DNA of 64,000 nt from Ceriagrion tenellum (GCA_963169105.1 OY720634.1:148807584-148871583); one strand, 5' to 3'; numbered from the stretch's first letter, positions 10,051 to 22,915 are shown. Made by a program: numbers and translations. The notes: generated by a model from the sequence alone, not told the origin.

Positions 10051-12384
10051 TTGGATTTCTTGTCAAAGTTAAATAATTTGGCCATGAGATCCAATTGCCT
10101 TTTCTTACATTTTTAAACGGTTGAATGAAGTATTTTTGTTCCTGTAAGTCAGTAACCGATAAAGATTGGGAAAATATTTACATATACGGTAAGTGCTGCC
10201 AGATTACATTAAAGGCACTTCAAGTGACCTCGCATCACGACTGATGACTGAACACACCTCAGGAACGAAGGAGTTCCTTCAGGCCATCGTCGATCATAAG
10301 GAATTCCTCGAAGATGATCGAAGGGGAAAATTCAATGCGCTCAAATTAAAATTTACGTTAGTTGGGAGCTTATGGACTTTTAATGCCAACAGTGGAGAGC
10401 ATAATATAAACATCACTCATGGAGAAGAATGGAATGTCGGAAGCTGTTTGATTCTTGGAAGCGAGGCAGCGTAAGAAGCGCCATAAAATTAGCCATCTGT
10501 GATTCCACGTGATCTGCTTGCTCTCGCAGCAAAACGCATATATCCAAGAGAAGCTGAGTGGAGACAACAAGGGCACGAAAAAATACACAAGAGTCGTGAA
10601 AGAAGAAGATGGATGGCTCTCGCTGGCTCATGTCTCTCTTTAACTGGAAGCCTTCGACAATGTTGCGAAGGGCAACCACGCAGCCAAGAGCCAATCACAC
10701 GACAGTAATGCGTAATAAATATTTGAGCAAAATAAAAACGAAATTTCATTGAAATATATTACTATCTCTTTGAGGCAGAACGCCAATGAAAGCTCTATGT
10801 TCTAGTACCAGAGTAGATAATATGGGTAGAGGCAATTACACCTTGAGAAATCTTTCTTAAAAGTCGAAAAAGTTGAATCTGTTATCAGACCACAACAATA
10901 TCAAGCTTAAAGATGCACGTCAATGAATGTAATGTCGAAGCACATTATTAAGTAAACCACCCTAGAAAGATAAATGAAGAATGTTTGGCATCATTGTGAC
11001 CAGATTTAATAACATTTTCCAATAATAAGGGGAAGTATTGTATGCATTAATTTCTTCGCCTCTCTCTCCAGTAAAAAGTTTAATCAACCGACTTAGGCTT
11101 AAGGAACGCTCGGGAAGTATAATCGCCATGTGATACTCTATTCTTTGCATAGCTAATAATGCACAAAATTAATTGCGGCATCTGGCAAGATCCTTGCTCG
11201 TCGACATATACACGGTAATACTTTGACTTTGAAGCATCAAAAGCGCTCAAAAATAAAGTCTACTGCATATTCTGCTCACATTGAAACACACTTTCTCACA
11301 TGAATCAACTTCCGACTTAGCATCTCTGGGACGTATGTTCTAAAATTCACTATCTAGTCTCCGAAAATGTTCATATTCAACAGCATCCGCGGCACATATT
11401 TGCTGGAAATAGCTCAAACGATTCAAATTTAACGATCATTAATGCATATTAACTCCCTTTAAAACAATAAACTGGCAAAATATCTTGAATGTATGCAACA
11501 TGATCTATGAACACGGTCTTAGAACTTTTTAGAGGGCTCGCAAAAATATATCGAAAGAATCTAATGGTAAAAAGATGTTTTACTTTAAGCGGTAGTCCGT
11601 AACGATACGGTGTACAAGGAGGTTTTCCGGATATTTCTTGGATTAGAAACAGAGCTAGCGTCATTCCATTGCAACATTTGCTTCTCTATTACCCACGTTC
11701 TTTCGTGTGAATACACAAGTGTCATCAATGGATGGAGTCACACTTCAAAGCCCTGAGCCATGACACGAGCTTATAAAAAAGCGTGTTCTCACATCGTCTT
11801 GAAAAGAAGATTTAAATTACTTACAATAAAATGTAGTAAATCACAAGAATTGTAAACATTATTTTTATCCATAACTATCCTCTTCAAATACGTTTGTTTT
11901 TACCACCGTGTATACATATGCGCTCTCATTTTAAGAAGCAATTTAAACACTTTCGGTGAGGAATAATGCTTCATTACATATTTTTTCTCTATTTAGAATA
12001 CGCATCTTATTTTAATAAATTCTACTCGTAGAATTGAAAATCATTAGCACACAAAATTGAGCGAAAGTAAGGCTAGATAAATGCACCCGTGTTCTACATC
12101 ATTTCTTTGAGTTGCTGTTGCAACCATTTGTTGCATGGAGTTGATATTTCCACGCTTTCTAATAGTTCAAACTGTTACAAAACACTGTAGAAACATGTAT
12201 TCCGTGAAAATTTAAGAATAGAACAAAAAAAGCTACGATAAGAATATAATGCATGGTGGTTTATGTCATTAGGGAGTCCACAACTGTTAAGATGAAACAA
12301 AACGTTTAAAATCAAGTCATTCAAACTCTATTATACTGCTTAAACATTGGACACTTGAAGAAAGATCTAAGGTCATCAGTCATC
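10051..12384. other. No gene seen
   Basis: The longest frame (10193-10474, 93 codons plus strand) has plausible amino-acid composition but no motif I recognise and no splice context. It is opposed by equally long minus-strand frames. The rest is A+T-rich with short frames. Confidence 0.5.
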
Positions 12385-12440
12385 AGAACCCCCTGAAGAT
12401 GGAGATCAATTCGATCCCCGAAACGTCGGGGACTTTGGAC
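12385..12440 (+). ncRNA. Candidate type I hammerhead ribozyme (Penelope-like)
   Basis: Conserved core elements are in order: CTGAAGA (fits CUGANGA, 12393-12399), then a stem II hairpin (GGAGATC pairing with GATCCCC across AATTC), GAAA (12420-12423), and CGTC (12424-12427) as a minimal stem III followed by the UC cleavage site. Just outside, CCCC (before CTGAAGA) can pair with GGGG (after CGTC) as stem I. A very short stem III is known for hammerheads carried by Penelope-like retroelements, which are thought to act as dimers. Cleavage is inferred, not shown. Confidence 0.55.
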
Positions 12441-12482
12441 CCTCTTACCCGGTGCAACTCCCGAGAAACATTTACCCAGCAG

Positions 12483-12535
12483 ATACGCCGGGAAAACCTA
12501 ATATCTTTCAAAGATCTAAGGCTTTCCCGGCGTAT
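12483..12535. repeat. 53-bp hairpin with CCGGGAAA arms
   Basis: The left arm ATACGCCGGGAAAACCT (12483-12499) pairs with 12519-12535, whose reverse complement is ATACGCCGGGAAAGCCT (one mismatch). Inside, ATCTTT-C-AAAGAT forms a perfect inner stem, so almost the whole segment folds back. It is probably part of the same Penelope-like terminal region as the ribozyme motif 50 bp upstream. Confidence 0.75.
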
Positions 12536-12544
12536 GATGATGCT

Positions 12545-12666
12545 ATAGGTTACCTGGGCTTTCCACCTGGTCAAACTCTCCATCTTGTCCGACGCTTCAA
12601 TGAACGTCCATCGAAACGTCGGCCTAGATGGAGAGTTTGACCCGGTGGAAAGCCCGAGTACCCTAT
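12545..12666. repeat. Inverted repeat, 41-bp arms
   Basis: Arms 12545-12585 and 12626-12666 match at 37 of 41 positions as reverse complements (core GGGCTTTCCACC and GTCAAACTCTCCATCT). The 40-base spacer contains CCGACG and CGTCGG, able to pair, and the word CGAAACGTCGG, which repeats the 3' half of the hammerhead core at 12419-12429. The spacer may be a degenerate second hammerhead. Confidence 0.75.
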
Positions 12667-15428
12667 AAGATGATTGAGCACTTGCTGACAGGTATGATTT
12701 TCGTAAGTATTTATTTCCCAAGTATTTATGCTAACACTGAAATATACAAGGGAGCCAAAATTTACAAAACATTGTACTTTTGCCTTCTATTGTAAGTGTA
12801 GCAGCGTCAAAAATTATTTCACAGCTCCACTTCAATAACCTGCAATGCAATTAATGATAGTCGTACGGCATTTCACTCAGATGATAAAGAGGCCGCCAAA
12901 AATTCTATTTTATTCCAACATTAACAGCTAGAGGAAATTGCTAGGAGAGTGCTTGGAGAAGAATAGCCAGAGAAGAAGGCTTGGAGAACGAATGACAAAT
13001 ACCGCGTCCAAATTCAAGGGAAGGCACGAGGACAACTTCGAATAACCACTAATTCAGATATAAGACATCCGCTTGGACGGTATACATATACCAGACCCTT
13101 TACTTAACGATGCAATTCGATCCATAAAGCCATCTGAAGAGCCCAATAAAGTTATCCAATAAAAATAAGGAAAGTGAGACACATTAGATGACACTAATTT
13201 TCCTTGAGGAGGCCAATATTTCGTTAATCTAAATTAGCTTGCTCGGAGACTGTTAAGATCACTGAAAGATGTCAATTTATGGCATTCACAAACAACAATC
13301 GGGGCGTGTTCGTTTTCTTCTAGAAAGTTGAAGGAGGAATATTGTCGCTCCTTCAAGACAAGAAACTCAGACGTGCATGGTTGTGACGCGGTTGTTTTTA
13401 CTGTCTGACCATACTCGAGCCAAAAGATAAAAAATCAATTTGGATTGGTCAACCGAAAATACATACTTAATTTCCATCAAAATTTCAAAATCAAACTTCA
13501 AAATCTGAGGCCTAAAATTCGCATTCGAAATAATTTAATTAAAAATAAAAACCTTTGTTTGATTAGAATGAAACAAAATGTAGTTATTGGTCACAGACTA
13601 CACCAAAATGTTGGTTATTAACGGGTAATTAATGAAAGAGAACGACCGTTTCTTGAAAAACTTCATCTTCATTAGAGTTCAAGCTGCTGTACTGACGTAT
13701 GGAGGGATTTAAGGTAGCTAAGAGCTAATTCAAAACGAGTATAGATATGATCATTTTTAGTATAAATATAATCCTGAAAAATATAAGTTCATGTATGAAA
13801 AAAGGGTTAAAATTTTAAAGCCTTTTTGTCTCCACCAATAAACAAGAGTTCAAAGGTACTGAATATATTTTTTTTAAACGAAATATATCTCTCATATTAC
13901 TTCAGTACTCTTACAAGAGCGATTAACTAATGAGTTGATAATAAGAAAAAGTTAAGGTAAGCGTCAAAAAAGAATTTTTTTTATTAGTACTAATACATTG
14001 ACATGGACATAACTTCAAAAAAGTTTTTAAAATGATAATGATTTCAGCAGTATTACTTTTGATATGCTATTATTTGTTATTTTATAATGAAATTACATCT
14101 ATTTTACCAGATGGTTACCGAGGACTCATCTTGGCTATCCCAATTGACTGAAAACTCAGATAATTTTGAAAGTGAAAATGGACCGAAAACACAAAATTCT
14201 AGCCTTTCCATTCCTAAAATTATGACTAGAGAGTCTACAATGTAGAATCGTTAAAAGGAATATGAATATGAAATTATTAATATGAAAATCCGTAAGGGAG
14301 CGTCTCGTGAGTTTAAAATCGTAAATAAGAGCAAGACATAAAAATCTACCTGAGAGAAACATTTCCTGATGGCATCCTATACTTCCGAGTATCTAAATCC
14401 TGCCTTTTCTTCGGACTCCTAAAGGCACACATCTGCCAGATGTCCCTTTTAGGACATACGTTGTTTATGTTAACATGGAAGACTAGTGGGAAATATTCTG
14501 TTGAGAGCTTGACCTCTCCTGGTCATTTTTATCAATCACGTATTTCAAACTTTCACGAGATATGTCGCTGATAACATTGGTAAAATAGCTTCATTTGACG
14601 ATTAAGTTCCATGCAGCGGTATAATACATTAATCAGATTGAAATATTTAATAATCATTATTTTGCGGGTGTTTAATTAAGTCGCGCGCACGCAAAATATA
14701 TTACCGAGGTGCGTAAAAATACCAAGAAAAAAATTTGTTGACGTGAACCGGTTTCAAACCTGTGTCTTTCAATTGCTAGTCAGATATAGACGTAATAACA
14801 TAGAGAAATTGGGTGGCGCAAACAGACGTCTACGTGAACATTATTACTCGATACTATATCAAAAGCAAAGAGTAAAAAATCACGAGAATGATAACTTCCT
14901 CAATGTGGATACAAAATACGCAAAAAGAACACGGATTTTGGCGAAAGTGCGAAAAAAAGAAATACCAAGACCAATTATCATACCACTGACTAACATCAGC
15001 ACAGAAGTTTGGAGTTAATATGTTTTATCATCAATTTTCGTTCGCTATTTTTAGAGGTGTAGTGGTAATAACCCATATCAATGAACGAAGAGAGAGCGTA
15101 CCATATGCCCTACTGGATCTTACAGATAAGCTGCTAGGTTTTCTAAATATTATTTCTTCCATTCACTCACAACAAAAGTCATGAAATTACCATACAGATA
15201 TTAATGAGAAATCTCGCCTGGAAAAATTAAGAAAATGTTTTTTTGTGCTAATGGCCTCAGCTATTTGAGTGCAAAACTATCCACAGTAACGTTAGTCAAC
15301 TAAGCAAGAATAACTCATCGACTTGACATGTTATAAAAACTGCCCGTGAACTTATGGCTGAATAAAATATTACAGTACTCATCACCTAACACTGACCTGG
15401 AAGTTATCTAAATTAGCCCCGGATCAAC
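12667..15428. other. No gene seen
   Basis: A+T-rich with short frames. The 91-codon plus-strand frame at 14743-15018 is Arg/Lys-rich and unrecognised, with no supporting context. Confidence 0.5.
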
Positions 15429-15770
15429 CAGTTTCATACAATTTACTAATGCACAAAGTTCAGCGACAAATGCGCCGAATATCTAACCAACAAATTAGCA
15501 AGCTTGGGGAATATTATTAAAACACAGACGGAAGAAATTGAAAATTCGTCTGATATGGATTACTTCAGAACCTCACGGAATTTCGTGGATGTGACGTCAC
15601 AGTTTCATACAATTTACTAATGCATAAAGTTCAGCGACAAATGCGCCGAATATCTAACCAACAAATTAGCAAGCTTGGGGAGTACTATTAAAACACAGAT
15701 GGAAGAAATTGAAAATTCGTCTGATATGGATTACTTCAGAACCTCACAGAATTTCGTGGATGTGACGTCA
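15429..15770 (+). repeat. Tandem duplication, two 171-bp units
   Basis: Unit 1 is 15429-15599 and unit 2 is 15600-15770. They differ at only a handful of positions (for example GCACAAAG/GCATAAAG and CAGACGG/CAGATGG). Each unit ends GTGGATGTGACGTCA, which includes the palindromic CRE TGACGTCA. The first bases of a third unit (CAGTTTC) follow, then similarity stops. The near identity implies a recent duplication. Confidence 0.9.
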
Positions 15771-18164
15771 CAGTTTCGACATATCGCAAACTTCAAAGAA
15801 CATCACTTTGAATTTTCGAGGTTGTGAATTCCAAATTTCATCAGTTGTGAGACTGAAAATTTTCGAGGTCTTCCCGAAAAGAGCAATCAATGTTGTCGTT
15901 ATTCAATAAGGACTCGAACCTTTCAAACCTAGGAAAATCCGTGAATGTGACGTCAAAGCCCCCGAGAACCCTAAAATTTTTAATGGCTTAATTTGAATTT
16001 TTCGTCCATGACAAGACTCGGAAATTCCAAAGCTGTACAGAATAATCCCCCAAAACTTCGAAAAATTACCATCAACGGTGGCTTGTGGAGGTGGACCGAA
16101 GCTTGTCAAATAAAAACGTAAAGCTGGATATGTTTAACGGATGTGAGGTGCATCCAAGACCAAAGTAACTCCCTGGGGAACGGAATTTTAGAGAAAGTGA
16201 AAGCACGGGTTCTCTCGTCTGATAAGCGTTAAGAGGCTTGAAATAAACGCTCCGGCGACGTGAGGACGTTTCTCGAGGATCTCCGCTCATCAAGCGAGCG
16301 TCTTGCCGCGGAGTTGGGAGAAGATTCTCGGGGCATCTGACGTGGAGGGAGGCTAGGTTTCCAGCCCAGAGCGGCCTGACACCGTTGCTCGTCAAAGCGT
16401 GCAAAGAGCCTTAGGTCGGGGAGACGGCAGCTGATTCTCCACGCACGCATCGTATTACGGTGAATCGGCGGATTAATATTACACCTTCAGCATGGGAAGC
16501 CAGATATAACAATTTTCAGATTTCCTCTCAATTGACCAACTATCACACAGTCCACTGAGCGGCCACCACCGATTATAGCTTATAGTTGCCATGGATTATG
16601 GGTGTTTCAGTTAAAGACGGGCGGAACTATTTATGGGATAAACATAAATGGATTTCCAACACATCGAAAAGAACACTTTGATATAGCCTATGCCTTTGAT
16701 ATAGCCTCTCTAGTGGTTTCGACCGAAGGAGAGCGAACCTGCCAATGGATTGCGGAATTTTGAAATCCACAAATGGCCAGTGAAGGAACTGAACACCACT
16801 CTGACATTTTTGGGGACACAAAATATTAAAGTTGCTATGGAATTATCGAGAATTCGCGCTGTTTTAAAATGTACTTCACCAATAGTCTCAACAGACAGAA
16901 ATTTTGAAATAGTTTTACGACCAATTTTTCTCTTATAGAAAATGGCACAAACTGACATCAAATACCTAAGAACCGAGAAAATAATTTGGCAGTAGAATTA
17001 CTATGGCGTAGATAGAGAGAAAATTCATTCAGTTTTTCGAGCTATAATGAAATATCTTTTAGAGATATCGGAAGATTTTTTCATTAGGCGAACCCACCGA
17101 AAAATATGTCTCACTGAAAGAGAAACGATTTCATTTGACGGAAGACGACTATCGGTAATTCAAATGGTCGAGGAGAAGAGCTTGATGGAAGTTCCACCAC
17201 AGCCATTCTCCCAAGAGCCCTCATTAAAAATCCTCAGCCCTCTTGATGCATTAGGTTTTCACCTCGGCAGTCGTAATTGGAACTAAGAGACGGGAACAAT
17301 CTCAATTGACCCCCCTCACGTCCAGCTCAAGCGTGCTATACGCACAGCTGTGAAAATTACGAGCTAAATCATTAGAAACTAATCTTATTTCTTTCATTTA
17401 ACAAAAAATTGGCGAGATTTCCTAAAATAAATTAAAAATCTTGTGTGAAAGAAAGTAAGTTGAAAGCTTTACTAATGCAAATTTTAAAATGAAAGAAATA
17501 AAGTTTGTTTGAATGAAAGAGGGGTATTAAATATACTTCTAATCAAAATCTCTCTTCTTAAGTTTTTTTCTTCCGGTTGAGATTAAGTACCAGAATCCTT
17601 GGAAAAAAATATTATTTTATAGGTTTAGAATCAAACTAATAGCCATATTATAAATTGTACCAGTCTCCTGAAAACAAAAGCTGAAGTAACAACGAATGTG
17701 CATGATTATCGAAGAAGGCCAAGGATTTCATGGCACTAAATCGTCTTTCATTCTATGGTATGAAACGCCACCACCCAAACCCGTGGAGCAGAACTATCTG
17801 GGCTTCTCCAGTGGAAGACATAGAAATTCGTCTCGCAGCGTTCTCTTCCCGAGAGGAATGGCAGAAACACGATGAGGTCGAGTGAATTCCGAGCGAAGGT
17901 GAGAGAATCTTCCGCTTGTTATGAGGCGCGGGTCAAAAGTACAGCCCTCTCACTCGCTTAATTGTCTTTCGTCGGACGGATGAGAGAGACATTTTAATAA
18001 GGAGACGTGAAAACAAAACGCGCGGAAGACAACACTTGAGGGACCAACGGGATTCACTTTTCGGTCCCGCTAGCGGTCTAAGGCTCACAAAGGAAGCAGC
18101 GCCAACCTCCCCTGTAAGTGGTAGACTACACCTCGTAGAAACACGGCTCAGCGCGCTGACAGAA
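15771..18164. other. No gene seen
   Basis: 15940-15955 repeats the GTGAATGTGACGTCA word of the upstream tandem unit, so the duplicated family may be older and larger. 16230-16450 and 17820-18060 are CpG-richer patches whose overlapping frames have no known motif. The remainder is A+T-rich. Confidence 0.5.
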
Positions 18165-18600
18165 GTGCATCCACATCTACAAATTACCCTGAAAGCCACC
18201 ACAAGGGTATGTAGCAGGGGTGAATTATCACAAACATGCTCTATAAGGTACCAGTAATTTTCACCCACATGCACTACACCATAGGCATGCTACCAATGCA
18301 AGAGAAACTAAATGAATTAATTTATACTGCATCTACGTAAACGAGATACAGGAGTCATGAAGGGATCATGCGAAATGTGATGTTAGTACCAGATGGCAGA
18401 TTAAGAAACAAACTTTCGGGAGCGAATCAAGCAATCAGCTACACTGCCTGTTCAATAATTTACTTCAAAGTCTAATTTGCAGCCTTTATAATCCCATATC
18501 GATCGCGGGAAAAATATTTTAAACCTGTCTGTTCAGAAATATATTTCCCTGATTTTATTCTCGCAAAATCGAAGCCAATACAACAACAAGGCATAACGGA
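18165..18600 (-). pseudogene. Jockey-like LINE, 5'-truncated 3' end
   Basis: On the minus strand the ORF2 end reads RFCENKIREIYF, then TDRFK..FFPRSIWDY. This aligns with RCDKLREIHCRTDRYKNSFFPRTI of the 49229 copy. It is followed at 18330-18165 by the family 3' untranslated region, and at 18165-18180 by CATCCACATCTACA, a decayed (ATGTAG)n tail. It is broken by stops, and the untranslated part is longer than in the 49 kb copy. Confidence 0.6.
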
Positions 18601-20229
18601 ACAAAATTTTTAAGATATCTGAACGACATATTTTCTGGGAAATACTTGAATTTACCTTGCTTTTTTGTTTTTTCCCTAACAATGCTGCCAATGATACGCA
18701 GACACAATTTCGCCATGAGTGAAAGTACAAGCTTATTTCATATTTTCATAAAAATATTTCCCTACTTCAATAAAATATGGTGCCAGTATTTTTTCAAATT
18801 AGTTGAAAAACTATTAAAATGTGGCAACAATAACTCACGATTACGGCTCCAGCAACCTCAAACCTAGATGAATCGAAGAACAAAATTCCGCCTGAGGAGC
18901 TGTATTTCAGGCCTTAAGTTCGCACAGAAATAGATAAAATATATATGAAAAAGCATATTTTTTCAGATCTTTACCGCGATACCTATGCCGCGCTAAGAGT
19001 GAGATGGGGAGTAGGTGATACCATTGAAACATAAAGAGCGGAGCCGTTTCTCATTCTCATTCGTTTCTCTTCCTCGTTCCTTTGTTGCAGACACAAAATG
19101 CGCGCACAATGGGAAACTCACGCCTTAGGTTTACGATCACTAACCCCCACCGCCAATCATGTAGCTGTCTGCATGCATAAATAACGGTCGAAGGCTAGAT
19201 AATTAGATAACCGACGCTTGCAAGTGACGACACTTGCGCTGAATTGTCACAAGAGATTCAGAGGGTAAGATAAACTTATTTTTTACCGCCCGAAATACTG
19301 CACGATTATTTGATCGACTGGCTAGCAGCGAAAGTAAACCAGAAAGCCTGTAACGAGAACTTTTGCCATGACATTATACTGATAACCATTGCGCGCTTAA
19401 CTTAAAATCGAGAACTTCAACGCTTACTTCGTAACAACTGCCATTGAATGAATTAAACTAAACGCAAGTGTTTAACTCTTGCTCAGAGCGAAGTCCTTCA
19501 TATTCCCCGTGTTATTTTATTTAATAACTAGGTTATATGAACTCATAATCACTGGGAAACCCAATTCCTTCCAACTGTTTTTAGCTTGTTTTGCGGGTAT
19601 TTGCACATAAATGATATGGGATCATCAAAAACATTAAGCACATATCTCTTTTATTAATATTCAAATGTTATAGGAGTCAAAAATATAGTTCTACCTCAAA
19701 TAAATCTATCTGATAACCATGTCTAGCTGGTTGCGAAACCTATTAAAAACTTCTCCAATAAGATGAGATTCAAACTTGAAGAACCGACCAAATCTATACG
19801 TAGTAGGCTATTTTTCAAATTCAAAACAGTTTGCTACAACGGCCACATCCAGTTCCGATCGCGCGTGTACTTACATTTCAGCCAATGTCCACAAAACTAC
19901 TTTCCTTTAAAGCTTAACCCCTTCGAGCCATAACTAATAAGTAACCAGTTGGCTGTATAAGATTCCAATGTTCCCTTTCAAGATTTTTCTACGCATTAGT
20001 ATCTCCCTTGAATTCGTTAGATTTAATCAAAAACCTTGCTAAACATGTCCCAACATGAACTATGCTAAGCACCTCATCAGCTGACGTTTCAAAGGCATGG
20101 TGAAGTCCCAATTGTAAGATCGAGCATAAACCCTAGCCGAGTATGATACGTTTTTCTATCGTTTCTCAGACCAAAGAATGAAAATAAAAGAGCAAAATAA
20201 AATAATCATCATGCGTTGCCCAAACCTAA
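18601..20229. other. No gene seen
   Basis: Short frames only, with no recognisable repeat by eye. Confidence 0.5.
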
Positions 20230-21235
20230 GATATGTTTACTGCAGCCCTCCACCACTCCCTATCTAATTTCTGGTGGCTCTTCCTATGTACTTTCCTCTT
20301 TATTTGGTCCATGAGCTTATTCTTGGGTCTTTCTCTGCGGACTTTTCCCTCTATTTTACCTTCGATTACATTCTTCAAAAACCCACTGTGTCTCAGGGTG
20401 TGCCCACTCTATCTGGCTCTTTTCTGGACATTGTTCCATATGGTCCTTTCCTCTTCTACTCTTCTGTACTCTTCTTTGTCCGTCGATTTTATCTTTAGCA
20501 TCATCCTGCAGCAACAGGTTTCGTAGGCATCTAGTCTGTTTTGGTTTGCTTTTCCTATGATTCACGCTTCCAATCCATAGAATACCCCGCTCCACACCAA
20601 TGTTTTTACATTATATATTCTAGTTTTTAGTCCTATCTTCGTTGAACACAGCAGTTGTCTTTTAACCATGAACGCTTTTTCAGCATGGGCTTTTTTTCGC
20701 TTGATATCCGTTGTACATCTTCCATACCACGTGATGGTACTTCCAAGAGATTTCTACATTCAGCTTCTCTCTTCCACATTTTATGATTTTAGTCTTCGTT
20801 TAATTTATTTTCACGCTTTATTCTTGGAGAACTTGGCCCATGGCGTTTATTGAACTTTGAAAATTATCGCGATTTCCTCCAATGGCAGCGATGTCGTCAG
20901 CAAAGCAGAGTACGTTTATTTCTTCTTCGTTAGTATTAATTTCGTTCAGTCAAATTTCTTCTTCTTGTCTAATTGCCGCCTCAAAGTACATGTTGAACAG
21001 TGCTGGTGAGAGGCTGCATCCTTGTCTTACTTCTTTGTTTATTTTAGTTTCTATTAGTCTTCCATCTGTCATTCGTATTGAGACTAATTGCTTCTTGTAT
21101 AGTTGGTGAATTCTTCTTCTGTATATGTCATCTATTCCGAGTTTTGCCAGCAGCCCGAGCATCTTGTTCAACACAACATTGTCGAAGGCTTTCTCCAGGA
21201 CCATGAATGCGACATACAATGGCATGTTCACATAA
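20230..21235 (-). pseudogene. LINE reverse transcriptase, C-terminal half
   Basis: The minus strand encodes FMVLEKAFDNVVLNKML (RT block with the first catalytic Asp position mutated from the usual DLEKAFD), then LYKKQLVSIRMTDGR, VRQGCSLSPALFNMYFE, a single in-frame stop at 20950-20952, and in the same frame INVLCFADDIAAIGGN with the FADD catalytic box (about 20865-20915). Past it, several stops and frame changes lead to the usual C-terminus (KTLVWSGVFYGLEA, then DREWWRAAVN near 20240). Several disabling changes show it is an old, non-autonomous copy. Confidence 0.85.
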
Positions 21236-22488
21236 AAAAGAAAAGGGTGGAGATAATTTTAATTACTCATTTATACATGCGAAAATTAACCTGCTTTAAA
21301 GACTCCCTTAAAATGCGATTTCTCCATTGGTGTATAACTATACAATAGTTAAAATTTTATTCAAAACTCTCTCCCTTAAACCCTTTCAAATGTCGTCAAG
21401 TTTCGCAATAGTAAAACGCTCTCTCTTGCCTAGGTGTTCGAGAGAGAAGTCAAAGATATGTTTCCCCTGGATTAAAATTTGCTGGAGATACGTCGAAAAA
21501 TTACTCGTGGACATAAATAGCCCTCACTGTGGGAAGATTTTAAGTGTTAAAAATTCGAATCGTTCGCATGAACCCGTTTCTGTCAATGAACACTCCGAAT
21601 ACGATCTGCCTAAACTTCCTCCCCTCCTTCAGTTGTCGGACGTCTCCCCTAACAGCCAGCAAACCTTGGGTGCCTACGTGAACCATCGCCTTCCAGTTAA
21701 CCCCTAGGAGTACATTTCATCATACGGCTAACACTTCAAATGAGGTGCTCACAAGAAGTTTTCCGTTACATAAAGAATTCTAGAAGCAAACAGAGCAAGA
21801 ATAAGTATATTACCAAAGGAAAGAGATTTTCAATGCACCACTGTCTCAAAAGTCATTCGCACATCATGAATACAAGATGAGCCGTTTCCACCTCAAGTCC
21901 AAATCCCAGCGCTTGGATTAAAGGAAGAGTCCCAAGAGGCCGCACCCACGTTTGAAGCCCAAAGGCTGTGTCCCTTGCATGAACGCTCCACCAGCTGTTT
22001 TTCCACACCTACTGTGAGGGAATTGTACCCGGGAGGCCAGATGAAACCATTTGGTTAGGGGCTCTCATAATTTCTTCAAAGATAAATCTAAAAAAGAGAT
22101 CTCCAAGGACCTTCGTGAAAAGACGTATTCCGCTTTGATTTGATGGAACAACATAGAAACCACTATTCTTGTATCTCTAGTAACCCTGCATGACTTCAAC
22201 GACGTCCAAGAAAGTAACAATGATATTTTAGACATAATCTCAACGCCAGCTGGTTGGTTATTTGAAGAATTGGCCGACAACTGACATCATTAGCGCAAGA
22301 GACGATGGGTGGGTGGGTTGGTAAGGAAGGGATTATTCACGAATCAGATGAAGGGAGGAGAGCAACTCGGCGTCGGCATTAGCCTACTTTTACTACTTAA
22401 GGCGCCAAGAGGGCCAATGTTCTACGTCTCCTCCAGTAGATGGAGAACTGTAATCCAAGTGGTTTTCAAGTTTCCACGGCGTCGAATG
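21236..22488. other. No gene seen
   Basis: The 126-codon plus-strand frame at 21327-21707 is the longest here. It has no motif I recognise and no splice context, so I do not call it a gene. Confidence 0.5.
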
Positions 22489-22789
22489 CACTTCAGGCTC
22501 CAGGGACCCTTCCGAGATGCGTTGTCTTTTGTTGACGACAGTTTCTCCAGCCATTCTTCAAACGCCTTCAGGTCAGGATGGTCGATGCAAATTCTCGGTC
22601 CAAACTTTATAGGGGGTTATATATCGGTGATTTACCAATCAGGAGCAAGATACGACTGGAGAGCTCCTAAACAAGATGAACCAAAGGTTTGCATGGACTT
22701 TTCTGATCTAAAAACTCCAGCAGGATGGCTAGAGCAACTGTCGTAAACAAAAGACAGCTCAACCCGAGGGAGCACCGAAATCCGAAGTG
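22489..22789. repeat. Foldback element, diverged 105-bp arms
   Basis: The left arm (22489-22593) and right arm (22685-22789) are inverted copies sharing TGTCTTTTGTT.ACGACAGTT, CCAGCCAT and CATGCAAA-like words at matching spacing. Overall divergence is high. Each arm starts CACTTC. A 145-codon frame crosses the element (22309-22746) but appears to be a by-product of the repeat. Confidence 0.6.
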
Positions 22790-22844
22790 AGTAGATACTT
22801 AAAGTGCCCTTCACTACACTCAAGTAGGGATCGGGATGCAAATA

Positions 22845-22915
22845 TACCACTAAGTCGAAACTGGGCTCTCGAGATGGGAAACCAGCATTCTAGCCACTAA
22901 GTTCTCCAACCCCTC
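22845..22915 (-). repeat. tRNA-derived SINE head, minus strand
   Basis: On the minus strand TAGTGGCTAGAATGCTGG (22883-22900) fits box A. CCCAGTTTCGACT (22853-22865) fits a slightly decayed box B at normal spacing. It adjoins the foldback element on its right side. No complete tRNA fold. Confidence 0.55.

Noticed and set aside
15429..15770. CRISPR-like array
   Set aside because: Only two adjoining units with no spacers, in eukaryotic DNA. It is a tandem duplication.
22309..22746. 145-codon plus-strand frame as a gene
   Set aside because: It runs through both arms of a foldback repeat; the open frame looks like a by-product of the repeat.
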